NCBI GenBank assembly: GCA_036645575.1
Contig: JAVXNW010000013.1
Span: 1 to 35,129, forward strand
Direction: 5' to 3'
Length of the DNA: 35,129 bases
Origin: JAVXNW01 sp036645575
GTDB lineage: Bacteria > Bacillota > Clostridia > Christensenellales > Aristaeellaceae
Shown: in pieces, positions 1-8,400 of the stretch
Numbering within the stretch: position 1 is the first letter of the stretch
How the letters are laid out: each line of letters begins with the position of its first letter
The notes under the pieces: model-generated
Database searches by the model: none
Seen by the model: the letters and a program-made list of their open reading frames with translations, nothing else
What the model was told of the DNA's origin: nothing
Translations under genes and position numbers: made by a program

Positions 1-279
1 ATCTCCTCGACGTTGGCCGATGTCGACCTGGCCGTCATCAACGGCAACTTCGCGCTTGACGCGGGCCTAAGCCCGGCGACCGACGCCATCTTCCTCGAGG
101 CGTCCGACTCCGACGCGGGCAAGCTCTACACCAACTACGTCGTGGTTCGCCCCGAGGACAAGGACGCCAAGTGGGTCGAAGACCTGCGCAGCGTGATCTG
201 CTCCAAAAAGGTGTCCGACTACATCCTGACCAGCGACCAGTACAAAGGCGCGGTCATCCCGGCATTCACCGCCGAATAA
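1..279 (+). CDS. MetQ/NlpA-family substrate-binding lipoprotein, C-terminal part
   Basis: The reading frame is open from the first base of the window, so the start lies outside it; about 92 C-terminal residues are visible. The segment VINGNFALDAGL followed by YTNYVVVRPEDKD and a helix ending in IPAF is typical of the last lobe of NlpA/MetQ lipoproteins. These are extracytoplasmic, lipid-anchored binding proteins that deliver methionine or a related amino acid to an ABC importer (MetN ATPase, MetI permease). The transporter genes would be expected upstream. The gene ends just before a strong terminator, so it is probably the last gene of its operon. Family assignment is good; the ligand is not determinable from this fragment. 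Confidence 0.85.
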   Translation: MSSTLADVDLAVINGNFALDAGLSPATDAIFLEASDSDAGKLYTNYVVVRPEDKDAKWVEDLRSVICSKKVSDYILTSDQYKGAVIPAFTAE

Positions 280-302
280 ACCTTGCGCGTTTTCGCTAAA
301 AC

Positions 303-340
303 GGGAGGGGAAGCTCAACGCTTCCCCTCCCATTTTGTCT
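303..340 (+). terminator. Rho-independent terminator after the metQ-like gene
   Basis: A perfect 12-bp stem, GGGAGGGGAAGC (303-314) pairing with GCTTCCCCTCCC (320-331), closes a 5-nt loop and is followed by ATTTTGTCTT. It sits 23 bases after the stop codon. It also lies downstream of coaX on the other strand, but the T-run favours the + direction. Confidence 0.9.
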
Positions 341-381
341 TGGCGCAGCGCATTCGGCGCTTGTGCGCGGCTTGATTTACG

Positions 382-1161
382 CTATTGCACCTCTTCGCGG
401 TTCTTCTCGTACAGGATTCGAAGGCCCTTGAGCGTCAGCACGCCGTCCAGCACGTCGATCATGTCGGTTTCACCGGACACCAGCAGCGCCATGCCGCCGG
501 TCGCGATCACCTTGGCGTCGGGCGCGCCCAATTCTTCCTTCATTCGGCGAATCAGGTAGGTGACCACGCCCACGTGACCAAATACGATGCCGGACTGCAG
601 GTTCGCAATGGTGTTTCGTCCGATCACGCTTTCCGGCCGGTGCAGTTCAAACCGGGGCAGCTTGGCGGTCTGCTCCACCAGCGCCTCGGCCGACAGCTTG
701 ATGCCGGGGCAGATCGCGCCGCCCAGAAACTCGCCCTTCTTGGAGACCACGCCAAAGGAGGTCGCCGTGCCAAAGTCGATGAAGATGCACGGGCCGCCGT
801 ACAGTTCATACGCCGCGACCGCGTTGGCGATCCGGTCAGAGCCCAGATCCCGCGCGTTCTCATATTTGATGTTGACGCCGGTCTTGATGCCCGGTCCGAT
901 CATCATGGGCGTCTTGTGCAGGTAGTTTCGGCACATGTGATCGATCGTGAAGTTGATCGGGGGCACCACCGAGGAGATGACCACGCCGCTCACGTCCTCG
1001 ATCTTGCGGCCGTTGTAGGCAAACAAGTTGACCATGAGCATTCCGTACTCGTCCGAGGACATGTTCCGGTTGGTCGCGATGCGCCAGTAGTTGAGCATCT
1101 CCTCGCCCTCAAAGAGCGCGGTCTTGATGTTGGTGTTGCCGATATCCATCGTCAGAATCAT
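382..1161 (-). CDS. coaX: Type III pantothenate kinase
   Basis: This 259-residue protein phosphorylates pantothenate to 4'-phosphopantothenate, the first step of CoA synthesis, in the cytosol. It has the CoaX hallmarks: N-terminal DIGNTNIK (D6, phosphate loop), GSDR at 107-110, IDFGTATSF around D129, and GGAICPGIKLS near 147-157. Length matches the family (about 255-260). CoaX enzymes belong to the ASKHA fold, have high Km for ATP and are not feedback-inhibited by CoA. The ATG at 1161 is chosen because TAGGAG lies about 8 bases upstream; an internal ATG four codons later would remove part of the first strand. It follows the ECF S component gene by 37 bases on the same strand, which suggests an uptake-and-phosphorylation operon. 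Confidence 0.96.
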   Translation of the reverse strand: MILTMDIGNTNIKTALFEGEEMLNYWRIATNRNMSSDEYGMLMVNLFAYNGRKIEDVSGVVISSVVPPINFTIDHMCRNYLHKTPMMIGPGIKTGVNIKYENARDLGSDRIANAVAAYELYGGPCIFIDFGTATSFGVVSKKGEFLGGAICPGIKLSAEALVEQTAKLPRFELHRPESVIGRNTIANLQSGIVFGHVGVVTYLIRRMKEELGAPDAKVIATGGMALLVSGETDMIDVLDGVLTLKGLRILYEKNREEVQ

Positions 1162-1198
1162 CTGCTTAATCTCCTAATTTTGTATGATAACCGATCGG

Positions 1199-1789
1199 CT
1201 ACCGTTTTGCCTTCACCTTCCAAAGTGCCGCCACAATCGGCGTAACCGTGAGCGCCGCGACAATCGCCTCGCTGCCCCCAACGATCAGGCCAGTTCCCCC
1301 GATGATGCCCAACAGCTTTGCGTTGTCCAGCCCCGTCACCGTGTAAAAGAGCAGCATCATGCCCAGATACAGGACCGTATTGGTGACCGAGCCCGCGATT
1401 GCGGCAAGCGGAAGCGCCTTGTAGACCCGCTCTTCCCCGTGCGCCGCCAGGCGGTACACGCCCCAAGCGACGACCGGCACCATCAGGCGCGGCACCAGGC
1501 ACAGCGTGAGCGCGAGCAGCGGACTGCGCGCCACCAGCGGCGCGGCCAGCGCCGAGGGCGGCGTGAGCGATAGCCCCACTGCCGAAAGCGCGCTTACCAC
1601 GCCAAAGCACGCGCCCAAGAGCAGCCCGGAACGAAGCCCCAGCAGCACGGTGCCCACGATGACCGGCACGCACAGGATGGTGACGTTGATAAATCCCAGT
1701 GGGATCATCCCGAGCGGCGTCAAGCCAAGGAGCAGGACAAGGGCCAGAAACAGTGCGGTCATGGTCATGGAAAAGGGATTCTTCTTCAT
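1199..1789 (-). CDS. ECF transporter S component, probably pantothenate (PanT-like)
   Basis: A 196-residue hydrophobic protein with about six membrane segments. The stretch LTPLGMIPLGFINVT followed by a PVIVGT motif near the N-terminus is characteristic of the PanT-like group of energy-coupling-factor S components, which bind a vitamin and dock on a shared EcfA/A'/T module encoded elsewhere. The ATG at 1789 is preferred over upstream in-frame starts because GGAGG sits about 11 bases before it and the residues upstream look non-coding. The gene lies immediately upstream of coaX on the same strand, which supports pantothenate as the ligand. No ECF ATPase genes are in the window. The family is secure; the substrate is inferred from motif and neighbour. 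Confidence 0.82.
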   Translation of the reverse strand: MKKNPFSMTMTALFLALVLLLGLTPLGMIPLGFINVTILCVPVIVGTVLLGLRSGLLLGACFGVVSALSAVGLSLTPPSALAAPLVARSPLLALTLCLVPRLMVPVVAWGVYRLAAHGEERVYKALPLAAIAGSVTNTVLYLGMMLLFYTVTGLDNAKLLGIIGGTGLIVGGSEAIVAALTVTPIVAALWKVKAKR

Positions 1790-1888
1790 AAAATGAGTTC
1801 CTCCGTTCGAGTTCTTTTTGGATACCCGACGATATTGGGCGGGGGTTCCGTTCTCCCGGTTCGACTCCGAAGATGTCGACCGTCGCCT

Positions 1889-1917
1889 ATTATAGCGACT
1901 CGCGCGCGCGCAAGCCA
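1889..1917 (-). promoter_or_regulatory. Possible promoter of the panT-like/coaX operon
   Basis: A perfect TATAAT (minus strand, 1889-1894) lies about 100 bases before the panT-like start. The hexamer 17 bases upstream reads TGGCTT and is a poor -35 box, inside an alternating CG run. The leader between it and the gene shows no riboswitch that I recognise. Confidence 0.4.
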
Positions 1918-2051
1918 TCACGCGCGCGTAAAGCTTTTATTCACCCTTGCTCCGCCATGCCGATGGGGCTGCCTTTTCAAGACGCGAAGCGCAGTGCGCC
2001 TTCTGGGCGCGCTGCGAGAAAGATCCTTCGCGGCGCGAAGGGCGCGGACGG

Positions 2052-2111
2052 CGCGGAGGTGGCGCGAAATGCAGCCACCTCCGCGTGCGGGATTTAATCA
2101 GCGCTTCCCTA
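2052..2111 (+). repeat. Arm copy A of a structured interspersed repeat
   Basis: This arm begins with a perfect 12-bp hairpin, CGCGGAGGTGGC (2052-2063) pairing with GCCACCTCCGCG (2074-2085) around a loop containing GAAATGCA, then GTGCGGGATTTAATCAGCGC and the terminus CTTCCCTA. The same layout recurs at 2208-2274 with a different, still paired, stem. The 5' side (about 1980-2050) is also rich in short hairpins, for example CCTTCGC/GCGAAGG, but its boundary is unclear and no second terminus is seen there. Confidence 0.75.
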
Positions 2112-2128
2112 GGGAAGCGCTGATTAAA
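2093..2128. repeat. 36-bp perfect palindrome at the junction of two repeat copies
   Basis: Eighteen bases from 2093 (TTTAATCAGCGCTTCCCT) are followed directly by their exact reverse complement up to 2128. It forms because the end of arm A abuts the inverted terminus of the next element, the two meeting at a central CTAG with a shared TA. Confidence 0.9.
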
Positions 2129-2274
2129 GAACGTGCGCGATGACGAGCTGAATTTTCGCCAGATTCGTCCCGCAAAAGCCGAAGGCGTAGCGGAACTACG
2201 TCAAGGATTTTGCAGGACGGAGATGGCGGAAATGCAGCCGCCAGCGCGTGCGGGATTTATTCAGCGCTTCCCTA
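2110..2274. mobile_element. MITE-like element with long imperfect terminal inverted repeats
   Basis: A 165-bp segment begins TAGGGAAGCGCTGATTAAA and ends with the inverted form of that terminus (one mismatch, TTTATTCAGCGCTTCCCTA). The arms (2110-2177 and 2208-2274) remain recognisably complementary along their full length, with TTTTGC on both inner edges. The short centre carries a GTAG/CTAC hairpin. It has no coding capacity. Long inverted arms, a flanking TA and structured RNA potential fit a non-autonomous, transposase-dependent miniature element; the TA boundary would suit a Tc1/mariner/IS630-type enzyme, which is inference. Its right end supplies the stop codon of the neighbouring HAD gene. 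Confidence 0.7.
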
Positions 2275-3144
2275 GACGGGCGGGTCGCTTGATTCTTTGC
2301 GGCTTTCCGCGCGGGCAATCTGGCGCTCGTGCATGGCGCCCAAGTCGTGCCGCGCGCGGATGGCGCGAAATATCCGGCCGACCGTGTCCTCGAGTTCGCT
2401 CTTTTCCCGGTAGTCGGCGACCAGCGCAAAGTCGGCTCGCTTCTGCATCAGCATATTGTCGGCCGACCGGCTTTCCTCAGGCGTATGCACCGCGATCGAA
2501 TAGCCGCCCTTGAGTCGGGTCAGCTTCATGCAGGGCACGTCGGTCAGGCCGTCGCCCAGGTAGATCATGTTGGTAAAGGGCACGTGCCGATCCTGTTCAG
2601 GCGTAAAGCGGTTGAGATCGTGGTCGTTGGTCACGTCCAGAATGCCCTTGTTGATGCGGAACAGGTACTGTGTCTTGCTGGTGTAGTTGACCGCGGTCGC
2701 GGGCCACACGGCGTGGCCATCGCCGTCATAGACGTAGGATGCGGCGAAGACCTCGGTAAAATACGGCGCAATGCGCGAACCTGCGATGATCTCCTTGAGT
2801 CCGGAGGAGATGATGTAGTGCTCGACTTCAACCCCCGCCGCGCGCCCAATCGCGTTGATGCGGTCAAACCAGCTCTCCACGCCCGGAAAAAAGGCGATGT
2901 TCTCGCCCAGTGCGCGCAGCGTGTCGCGCGTGAGCGCAAGCCGCCCGCTCGCCACCTGCTGCATGCGAAACATGTACGAAAGCACGCCGTCCATCTGGTT
3001 TTCAACGGCGCACCGGCGGCACGATGCCCAAAACTCGTCCGGCTCCACGTTGAGCCCGGGCAAAAAGCTGTACTCCTGCATGTCGCGCGGCGAAAGCGTG
3101 TGGTCAAAATCGTAGATCAGCGCCGCAATGGGTATTTCACGCAT
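2272..3144 (-). CDS. HAD-superfamily phosphatase (phosphoserine-phosphatase-like)
   Basis: A 290-residue cytosolic protein with HAD motif I YDFDHTLS (D12 nucleophile, D14 acid/base), motif II IISSG at 111-115, a probable motif III lysine near K157 (TSKTQ) and motif IV YLGDGLTD at 195-202. An alpha-helical cap lies between motifs I and II. It probably hydrolyses a small phosphorylated metabolite; the substrate is unknown. The ATG at 3144 has only a weak GGGG upstream. The stop codon TAG is exactly the first three bases of the inverted-repeat element terminus (TAGGGAAGCGC), so the last residues may have been altered by its insertion. The family is certain, the function is not. Confidence 0.88.
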   Translation of the reverse strand: MREIPIAALIYDFDHTLSPRDMQEYSFLPGLNVEPDEFWASCRRCAVENQMDGVLSYMFRMQQVASGRLALTRDTLRALGENIAFFPGVESWFDRINAIGRAAGVEVEHYIISSGLKEIIAGSRIAPYFTEVFAASYVYDGDGHAVWPATAVNYTSKTQYLFRINKGILDVTNDHDLNRFTPEQDRHVPFTNMIYLGDGLTDVPCMKLTRLKGGYSIAVHTPEESRSADNMLMQKRADFALVADYREKSELEDTVGRIFRAIRARHDLGAMHERQIARAESRKESSDPPV

Positions 3145-3170
3145 GGCTTCACGCCCCTTTCCCTGTGATA

Positions 3171-3204
3171 AAAAGGGAGGCTGCGCGATGACAGCCCCCC
3201 CTTG
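3171..3204 (-). terminator. Terminator after the zinc-ribbon/peptidoglycan-binding gene
   Basis: On the minus strand a GGGGGGCTG arm pairs with CAGCCTCCC around an 8-nt loop, followed by TTTTTATC. It begins about 18 bases after the stop of the 3222-4805 gene and separates it from the HAD gene. Confidence 0.8.
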
Positions 3205-3221
3205 ACAGAACCCTATGCAGT

Positions 3222-4805
3222 TTATGCCGCAGCGTCAGTTCCCATTTCGCCCGGCGCCGGGGTCGCCTTGGCGTCGGTGCGAACCGCGTCCTCGGCATAG
3301 ATCGCTTCCTGCACTTCCGGGGTCGCAATGCCGTCTTGCGCAAAGCCGGCCCGCTTCTGGAACTGCTTGACGGTGGTCACAGTGATGCTTCCGTACTTTC
3401 CATCGACAACGCCGGTGTACCAGCCCAGCTCCTTGAGGCGCAGCTGAAGCTCCTTGACCTCGATCGACTTGTTGCCCCGCTTGAGCGTCGCATACTTGCT
3501 GGGCTCGGGCGTCGGCGCGGGCGGCGGAGTCGCCATGGAATCGACGACGCCGGTGATGACCGCCTTGAGGTCGGCAAGCGATGTCGCGTTTTCAAGGCGC
3601 GTGATGTAGTTGTTGATGATGAACCACTGGTTCTTCGAGTCGTCAGAGAGCGAGGAAAGCGACGGGTCGTTCGCGCCCAGCACCGCCATGGCGTCGGTCA
3701 GCGTCGCCGCGTCGATCGACTTCTGTATCGCGAGCAGGGTATCGATGAACTTCGTATCGTTCTCGAGCGGCTTTTCGGGCAGCAATGCCTTGATGCCCGC
3801 GGCATCTTGCGTCTGCTTGTCCACAAGCTTGCTAGCCGTCGGGTCATCGCGCACGATTTTGACCACGTCGGTGCGGTAGCTGTCGGTCGCGTGCGACTTG
3901 ATCAGCTGAACGCCCGTCTCAAATAAATCCTTGCTCACGCCCTCGACCGGGGACTTGGGCTGTGTCATGAAGGCCAGGTAGACGACGCCCGCCGCGATCA
4001 ACACGACGATCAACAGCGCGATCAAAACGCGGACGATCCACTTTTTGCCCGACTTGCCCTCCTTGCGCGCGGGGCGCGCCTTGGCGGCCTTGGCCGGGCG
4101 AATCGCCTCTTCTTCGTCCTCCGCGTTCTCGATCGGCTCGGATTCGCCTTCAAGGGAAGACGCGGGCGCGTCCTCCGTTTCGTCCTGCGCGCCGCGCTTT
4201 TTGCGGGCGCGGCTCTTCATGGCCTCCATGCGCTGCATGTAGCTCTCGACCTCAGGACTGATGCCGGTCTTCTTGATCGGCTTGATCGGCGACACCTTGA
4301 TGTCCAATTCCTTTTCGAGAATCCGCTTGGCCTGATCGGGTTCCGGCGCGTCCTCGGGCACTTCCTCCAGCTTTTGAATGGACTCGCGCTGGCGCTTGGT
4401 GGGCGTCCCTTCGCGCACGACAAAGGTGGGCGTTTGCGCCTCGTCCTCATCCTCGGGCGATTGCCGCGCATCCGTCCCTTCGCGTGGTTCTTCCGCCTGC
4501 GCGGCCGCTTCTTCGTCCTCGTCCTTTTCTTCCTCGGCCTCAGACTTGGCCTCCACCAACACCGGCCGATAGGCGGTGCGTGAATAGACGTCCTCGCCCG
4601 GCGCCATCTCGCCGGTATAGCTCGTCTTGGTATAGGGCGTATAGCGCGCGACATTTTCTCGCGCCTTTCCTTCGCCCCCCTCGGGTTCAAACTTGGGCTG
4701 CACCGAGGTATGCCCGCTCATCCGACTGTCGCCCACCGCAAAGCCGCAGTGCGGACAGGTGTCCTTGGACGGATCGAGCGTCTTGCCACATCTGCTGCAA
4801 AACAT
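3222..4805 (-). CDS. Membrane protein with N-terminal zinc ribbon and C-terminal peptidoglycan-binding domain
   Basis: A 527-residue single-pass protein. Residues 1-24 form a zinc ribbon (CSRC at 3-6, CPHC at 17-20). Residues 30-250 are a long, highly charged, low-complexity region with acidic runs (about 85-125 and 205-235) and a Lys/Arg patch before the membrane. One transmembrane helix lies at about 256-280 (WIVRVLIALLIVVLIAAG). Residues 281-430 are an extracytoplasmic domain I do not recognise, then a Pro/Ala linker and a PG_binding_1 domain at about 438-503 (LKRGNKSIEVKELQLRLKEL and YGSITVTTVKQFQK). The topology should put the ribbon inside and the wall-binding domain outside. AGGAGG lies 8 bases before the ATG. 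It has its own promoter and terminator. The biological role is unknown. Confidence 0.85.
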   Translation of the reverse strand: MFCSRCGKTLDPSKDTCPHCGFAVGDSRMSGHTSVQPKFEPEGGEGKARENVARYTPYTKTSYTGEMAPGEDVYSRTAYRPVLVEAKSEAEEEKDEDEEAAAQAEEPREGTDARQSPEDEDEAQTPTFVVREGTPTKRQRESIQKLEEVPEDAPEPDQAKRILEKELDIKVSPIKPIKKTGISPEVESYMQRMEAMKSRARKKRGAQDETEDAPASSLEGESEPIENAEDEEEAIRPAKAAKARPARKEGKSGKKWIVRVLIALLIVVLIAAGVVYLAFMTQPKSPVEGVSKDLFETGVQLIKSHATDSYRTDVVKIVRDDPTASKLVDKQTQDAAGIKALLPEKPLENDTKFIDTLLAIQKSIDAATLTDAMAVLGANDPSLSSLSDDSKNQWFIINNYITRLENATSLADLKAVITGVVDSMATPPPAPTPEPSKYATLKRGNKSIEVKELQLRLKELGWYTGVVDGKYGSITVTTVKQFQKRAGFAQDGIATPEVQEAIYAEDAVRTDAKATPAPGEMGTDAAA

Positions 4806-4841
4806 AAACCAACCTCCTAAATGGAGTTTATATATAGTATG

Positions 4842-4870
4842 ATTTTATCCTTTATTGGCGCATTCGTCAA
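4842..4870 (-). promoter_or_regulatory. Sigma-A-type promoter of the zinc-ribbon/PG-binding gene
   Basis: On the minus strand TTGACG (4865-4870) and TAAAAT (4842-4847) are separated by exactly 17 bases, 37 bases before the start codon. Confidence 0.8.
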
Positions 4871-4936
4871 GTGAAAATGAATGAAATGCGCCCATTCGAG
4901 CCTATCCGCGCAAAATTCTCCCGTTTCGACACGGTT

Positions 4937-5335
4937 TCACCCCATCGGATTGGCCGGAATGACCCCCGGAATGGTCTCGGGCGCCACTTCCTCGCCCGCT
5001 TGCGCGTCCTTTTCTACCGTTTCGACCGGCGCGGGCGCCACGCTTGGCGCGGGTGCGGGCGTCGCAAGGCCGTAGGTGTGGGCGATCGGCGCATCGGGAA
5101 CGATGTAGTCGTCGCCCGCGCGCGTGCCAATGTAGTAGGTCATGCCGGCGACCATGACGGCCACGCTGATCAGCGATATCCACACCTTGCCGCGCGTCGG
5201 GCAGGTGGCGCGTCCCCACAACAAGATCAGCCCAACCGGCGGAAGCAGAACGCAAAGCAGCAACGTAAGTAGCATCTTGTGGCTGGGCTTTTTTCTTCCC
5301 GGCACCTTAAAATTGGGCACATACGCATCACGCAT
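4937..5335 (-). CDS. Small membrane protein with two transmembrane helices, unknown function
   Basis: A 132-residue protein: a short basic N-terminus, two hydrophobic segments (around MLLTLLLCVLLPPVGLILLW and VWISLISVAVMVAGMTYYIG) joined by a short loop containing a lone Cys-Pro, then a Pro/Ala/Val-rich tail of about 65 residues. The basic loop suggests a hairpin with both ends on the same side. The start at 5335 is chosen because GGAGGT lies 7 bases upstream; an in-frame ATG at 5353 lies within the predicted start-site region just behind the -10 box. No family is recognised. It is preceded by a very good promoter and lies upstream, on the same strand, of the zinc-ribbon/PG-binding gene, which has its own promoter. 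Confidence 0.75.
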   Translation of the reverse strand: MRDAYVPNFKVPGRKKPSHKMLLTLLLCVLLPPVGLILLWGRATCPTRGKVWISLISVAVMVAGMTYYIGTRAGDDYIVPDAPIAHTYGLATPAPAPSVAPAPVETVEKDAQAGEEVAPETIPGVIPANPMG

Positions 5336-5355
5336 AGACGCACACCTCCGCATCC

Positions 5356-5384
5356 ATTATAGCATCCCCCGCGCGCCATCTCAA
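5356..5384 (-). promoter_or_regulatory. Sigma-A-type promoter of the two-helix membrane protein gene
   Basis: On the minus strand TTGAGA (5379-5384) and a perfect TATAAT (5356-5361) are 17 bases apart, 20 bases before the chosen start. Confidence 0.82.
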
Positions 5385-5466
5385 CCCCGCGCGAAAACTC
5401 GATCCCGTTTCGGCGCTTCTTTGGCGCATACATTGCGTCAATGGTTCCGTCCGGGCGCAATCCAGC

Positions 5467-8400
5467 TTACGCCAGCGTCACCGCGTCCTTGCCAAGCAGC
5501 GCGCACAGCGCGTCCCGATCGAATTGATCGCTCACCCACAGGTTGTGCGGCGCATTTTCGGCATGCGCCTCACTTCCGATCACAAACACCACCGGGATCG
5601 GGCCGGGCGTCGCCATGATGAGGCGCGCGACCTGCTCGCGCTGCGCGCGCTCGCTCAGGCGCAAAGAGAGCGTCTTGCTCGCCTTTTCCGGCGCATGGCT
5701 GCGAAAGGGGCGTCCCCGCATGGATGGGGGCAGCGTGGATTCGTCAAAGGGCAGCGGGGCCTCGCGCGGCGCGCGCCGACCGGAATTTCCCGCAGAATCA
5801 TTCGCGCTGGGCGCTGGGCTTCCCGCAGAATCATTCGCGGTAGATGCTGGGCTTCCCGCAGAATCATTCGCGGTAGATGCTTGGCTTCCCGCAGAATCGT
5901 TTGCGCCGGATGCCGCGTTTCCCGCGAAATCATTTTTGGCCGAGCGCCTTGTGAAGCGGCGATCCGGCGCGCCAAGCGTCCCAGCCTCGCCAAGCGGGCG
6001 CACCGTGTCGAGCAGCAGTTTGGGCGCGTCGTCCTCGCGCACGGACAGTTTTCCGCCCAGCAGCACCGCCCGATCGACCTCTAGCTCGGCGCCCAGCGAC
6101 TCGTACACGCGCGGAAAAACCAGCGCCTCGGTCACGCCGTACAGGTCTTCCAGCTGGACAAAGGCCATCATATTGCCCGCGCGCGTCGCCTTGAGCCGCT
6201 TTTCGGTGATCAGCCCGCCCATCGTCACATAGGTCCCGTCCATCGAAAGGCCGTGATCCGGCTCCTCCGCGAGCGCGGAAATGGTTCGATAGTTGACCTG
6301 AAGCGCCTCGAGCGCCTCTTGGTATTCGTCGAGCGGATGGCCGGAGATGTACACGCCGGTCATCTCCTTCTCCATGGCCAGCAGCGCCCGGGGCGGGATG
6401 GGCGCAACGCGCGGAAGCGGGGGCTTGGGCGCGTCGATCTCGCTTGCCGCGTCCAGTCCAAAAAGCGACATCTGCCCCTCGATCGTGTTCTTCTTCGCGC
6501 GCGCGGCGGCGTCCATCGCCCCCTCGAACGCCGCGATCTTCTGCGCGCGATGCCCCGGCAGCGCGTCCAGCGCGCCCGCGCGGATCAGGCTCTCGACCGC
6601 CTTTTTGTTGATCGCGCCCGACGTCGTCCGGTCGATGAAGTCGTACAGGTCCTTGTAGGGGCCGTCGCGCGCGATGCCCTGGGTGATCTCGCAGATCGCG
6701 CCGTGCCCCACGTTCTTGACCGCGCCTAAGCCAAAGCGGATCGCCTTTTGCGCAACGTCCACCGAGAACTTTTCCTGCGAGCGGTTGACGTCGGGCGGCA
6801 GCACTTGCAGGCCGATCTTGCGGCAGTACTGGATGTAGAACGCCACCTTTTCGGTGTTTCCAGTCACGGAATTCATGAGCGCCGCCATGAACTCGGTCGG
6901 GTAGTGCGCCTTGAGCCAGGCGGTCTGCACGGCGACCACGCCGTAGGCGGCGGCGTGCGACTTGTTAAAGGCGTAGCTGGCAAACGCGGTCATCTCTTCA
7001 AAGAGCTGCTCCGCCGCCCGCTCGCTGACGCCGTTTGCGACCGCGCCCGGCACTTCGATGGTTCCGTCTTCCGAAACCTTGCCATGGATAAAGTATTCCT
7101 TTTCCTTGGCCATCACGTCGTGCTTTTTCTTGGACATGGCGCGCCGAACCAGATCGCTTCGGCCGAGCGAATACCCGCCCAACTCGCGCACGATCTGCAT
7201 GACCTGCTCTTGGTACACCATGCACCCGTAGGTCACGTCCAGTATCGGCTTAAGCTTTGGGTCTAAATACTTGACCGAAGAGGGGTCTTGCTTGCCCGCA
7301 ATGTAGCGCGGTATGGACTCCATCGGGCCCGGCCGATACAGCGATATCGCCGCGATGATGTCCTCGAAGTTCTCCGGCTTCATGTTGGCAAGGAACGTGC
7401 GCATGCCGCTTGACTCGAGCTGGAAGATGCCGTCGGTGTCGCCCGCGGCGATCATCCGATAGACCGCCGGGTCGTCAAGGGGGATCTGCTCGGGCGTCAT
7501 TTGGGGGCCGCCGCCAAGCGTGATCAGCTTTAGGCTGTCGCCGATCACGGTGAGCGTTCGAAGCCCCAGAAAGTCCATCTTGAGAAGCCCCAAGTGCTCG
7601 AGGGTGCCCATCGGGTACTGCGTCGTGATCACGTCGTCGTTTCTTTGAAGCGGCACGTAATCGGATACCGGGCTTGACGTGATCAGCACGCCCGCCGCGT
7701 GCGTGGACGCGTGGCGCGGCATTCCCTCGAGTTTTTTCCCGGTGTCGATCAACTTTTGCACCTGCGGGTCGCTTTCGTAGGCGCCGCGCAGTTCCTTGCT
7801 CTGCTCAAGCGCCTTGTCAAGCGTCATGTCCAGGGCGAACGGCACCATCTTGGCGACGGCGTCCACCTCCTGATAGGCCATGCCCAGCACGCGCCCCACG
7901 TCGCGCAGCGCCGCCTTGGCCGCCATCGTGCCAAAGGTGATGATCTGGGCGACGTGGTCAGACCCGTAGCGCCTGGCGACGTAGTCGATCACCTCGCCCC
8001 GCCGCTCGTAGTCAAAGTCGATGTCTAGATCCGGCATGGACACGCGCTCGGGGTTCAAAAAGCGTTCAAACAGCAAGTTGTATTTGAGCGGATCGATCGA
8101 GGTGATGCCAAGGCTGTAGGCGACGATCGAGCCTGCGCCGCTTCCGCGCCCGGGGCCCACCAAAATGCCATTGTCGCGCGCGTATTTGATGAAATCCCAC
8201 ACGATCAGGAAGTAATCGACAAACCCCATCGACTCGATCACGTGCAGCTCGTAGTCAAGGCGCTCCTTGGCGTCTTGGCGCTGCGCGGGATAGCGCCCGG
8301 CAAGCCCCTGCTCGCACAGCGTGCGCAACAGCGTCCCGGCGTCCTGCCCCGCTTCAAGCGGAAAGCGCGGCAGGTGCCGCGTGTGAAAGTCAAAGTCCAC

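Noticed and set aside
385..1245. A 286-codon open frame on the + strand opposite coaX
   Set aside because: Shadow frame; coaX has all family motifs and a ribosome site.
1790..1888. Riboswitch in the leader of the panT-like/coaX operon
   Set aside because: The leader has some GC-rich pairing but no conserved core of a riboswitch class that I can identify.
2052..2276. CRISPR array
   Set aside because: Only three arm copies in alternating orientation, with no regular unique spacers and no cas genes in the window.
2329..3168. A 279-codon open frame on the + strand opposite the HAD gene
   Set aside because: Shadow frame without motifs; the HAD motifs lie on the other strand.
5543..6232. A + strand frame with repeated Ala-Glu-Ser-Phe-Ala units
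   Set aside because: It is the complement of the dnaE minisatellite; repeats in this frame follow from the 33-bp period, not from a second gene.
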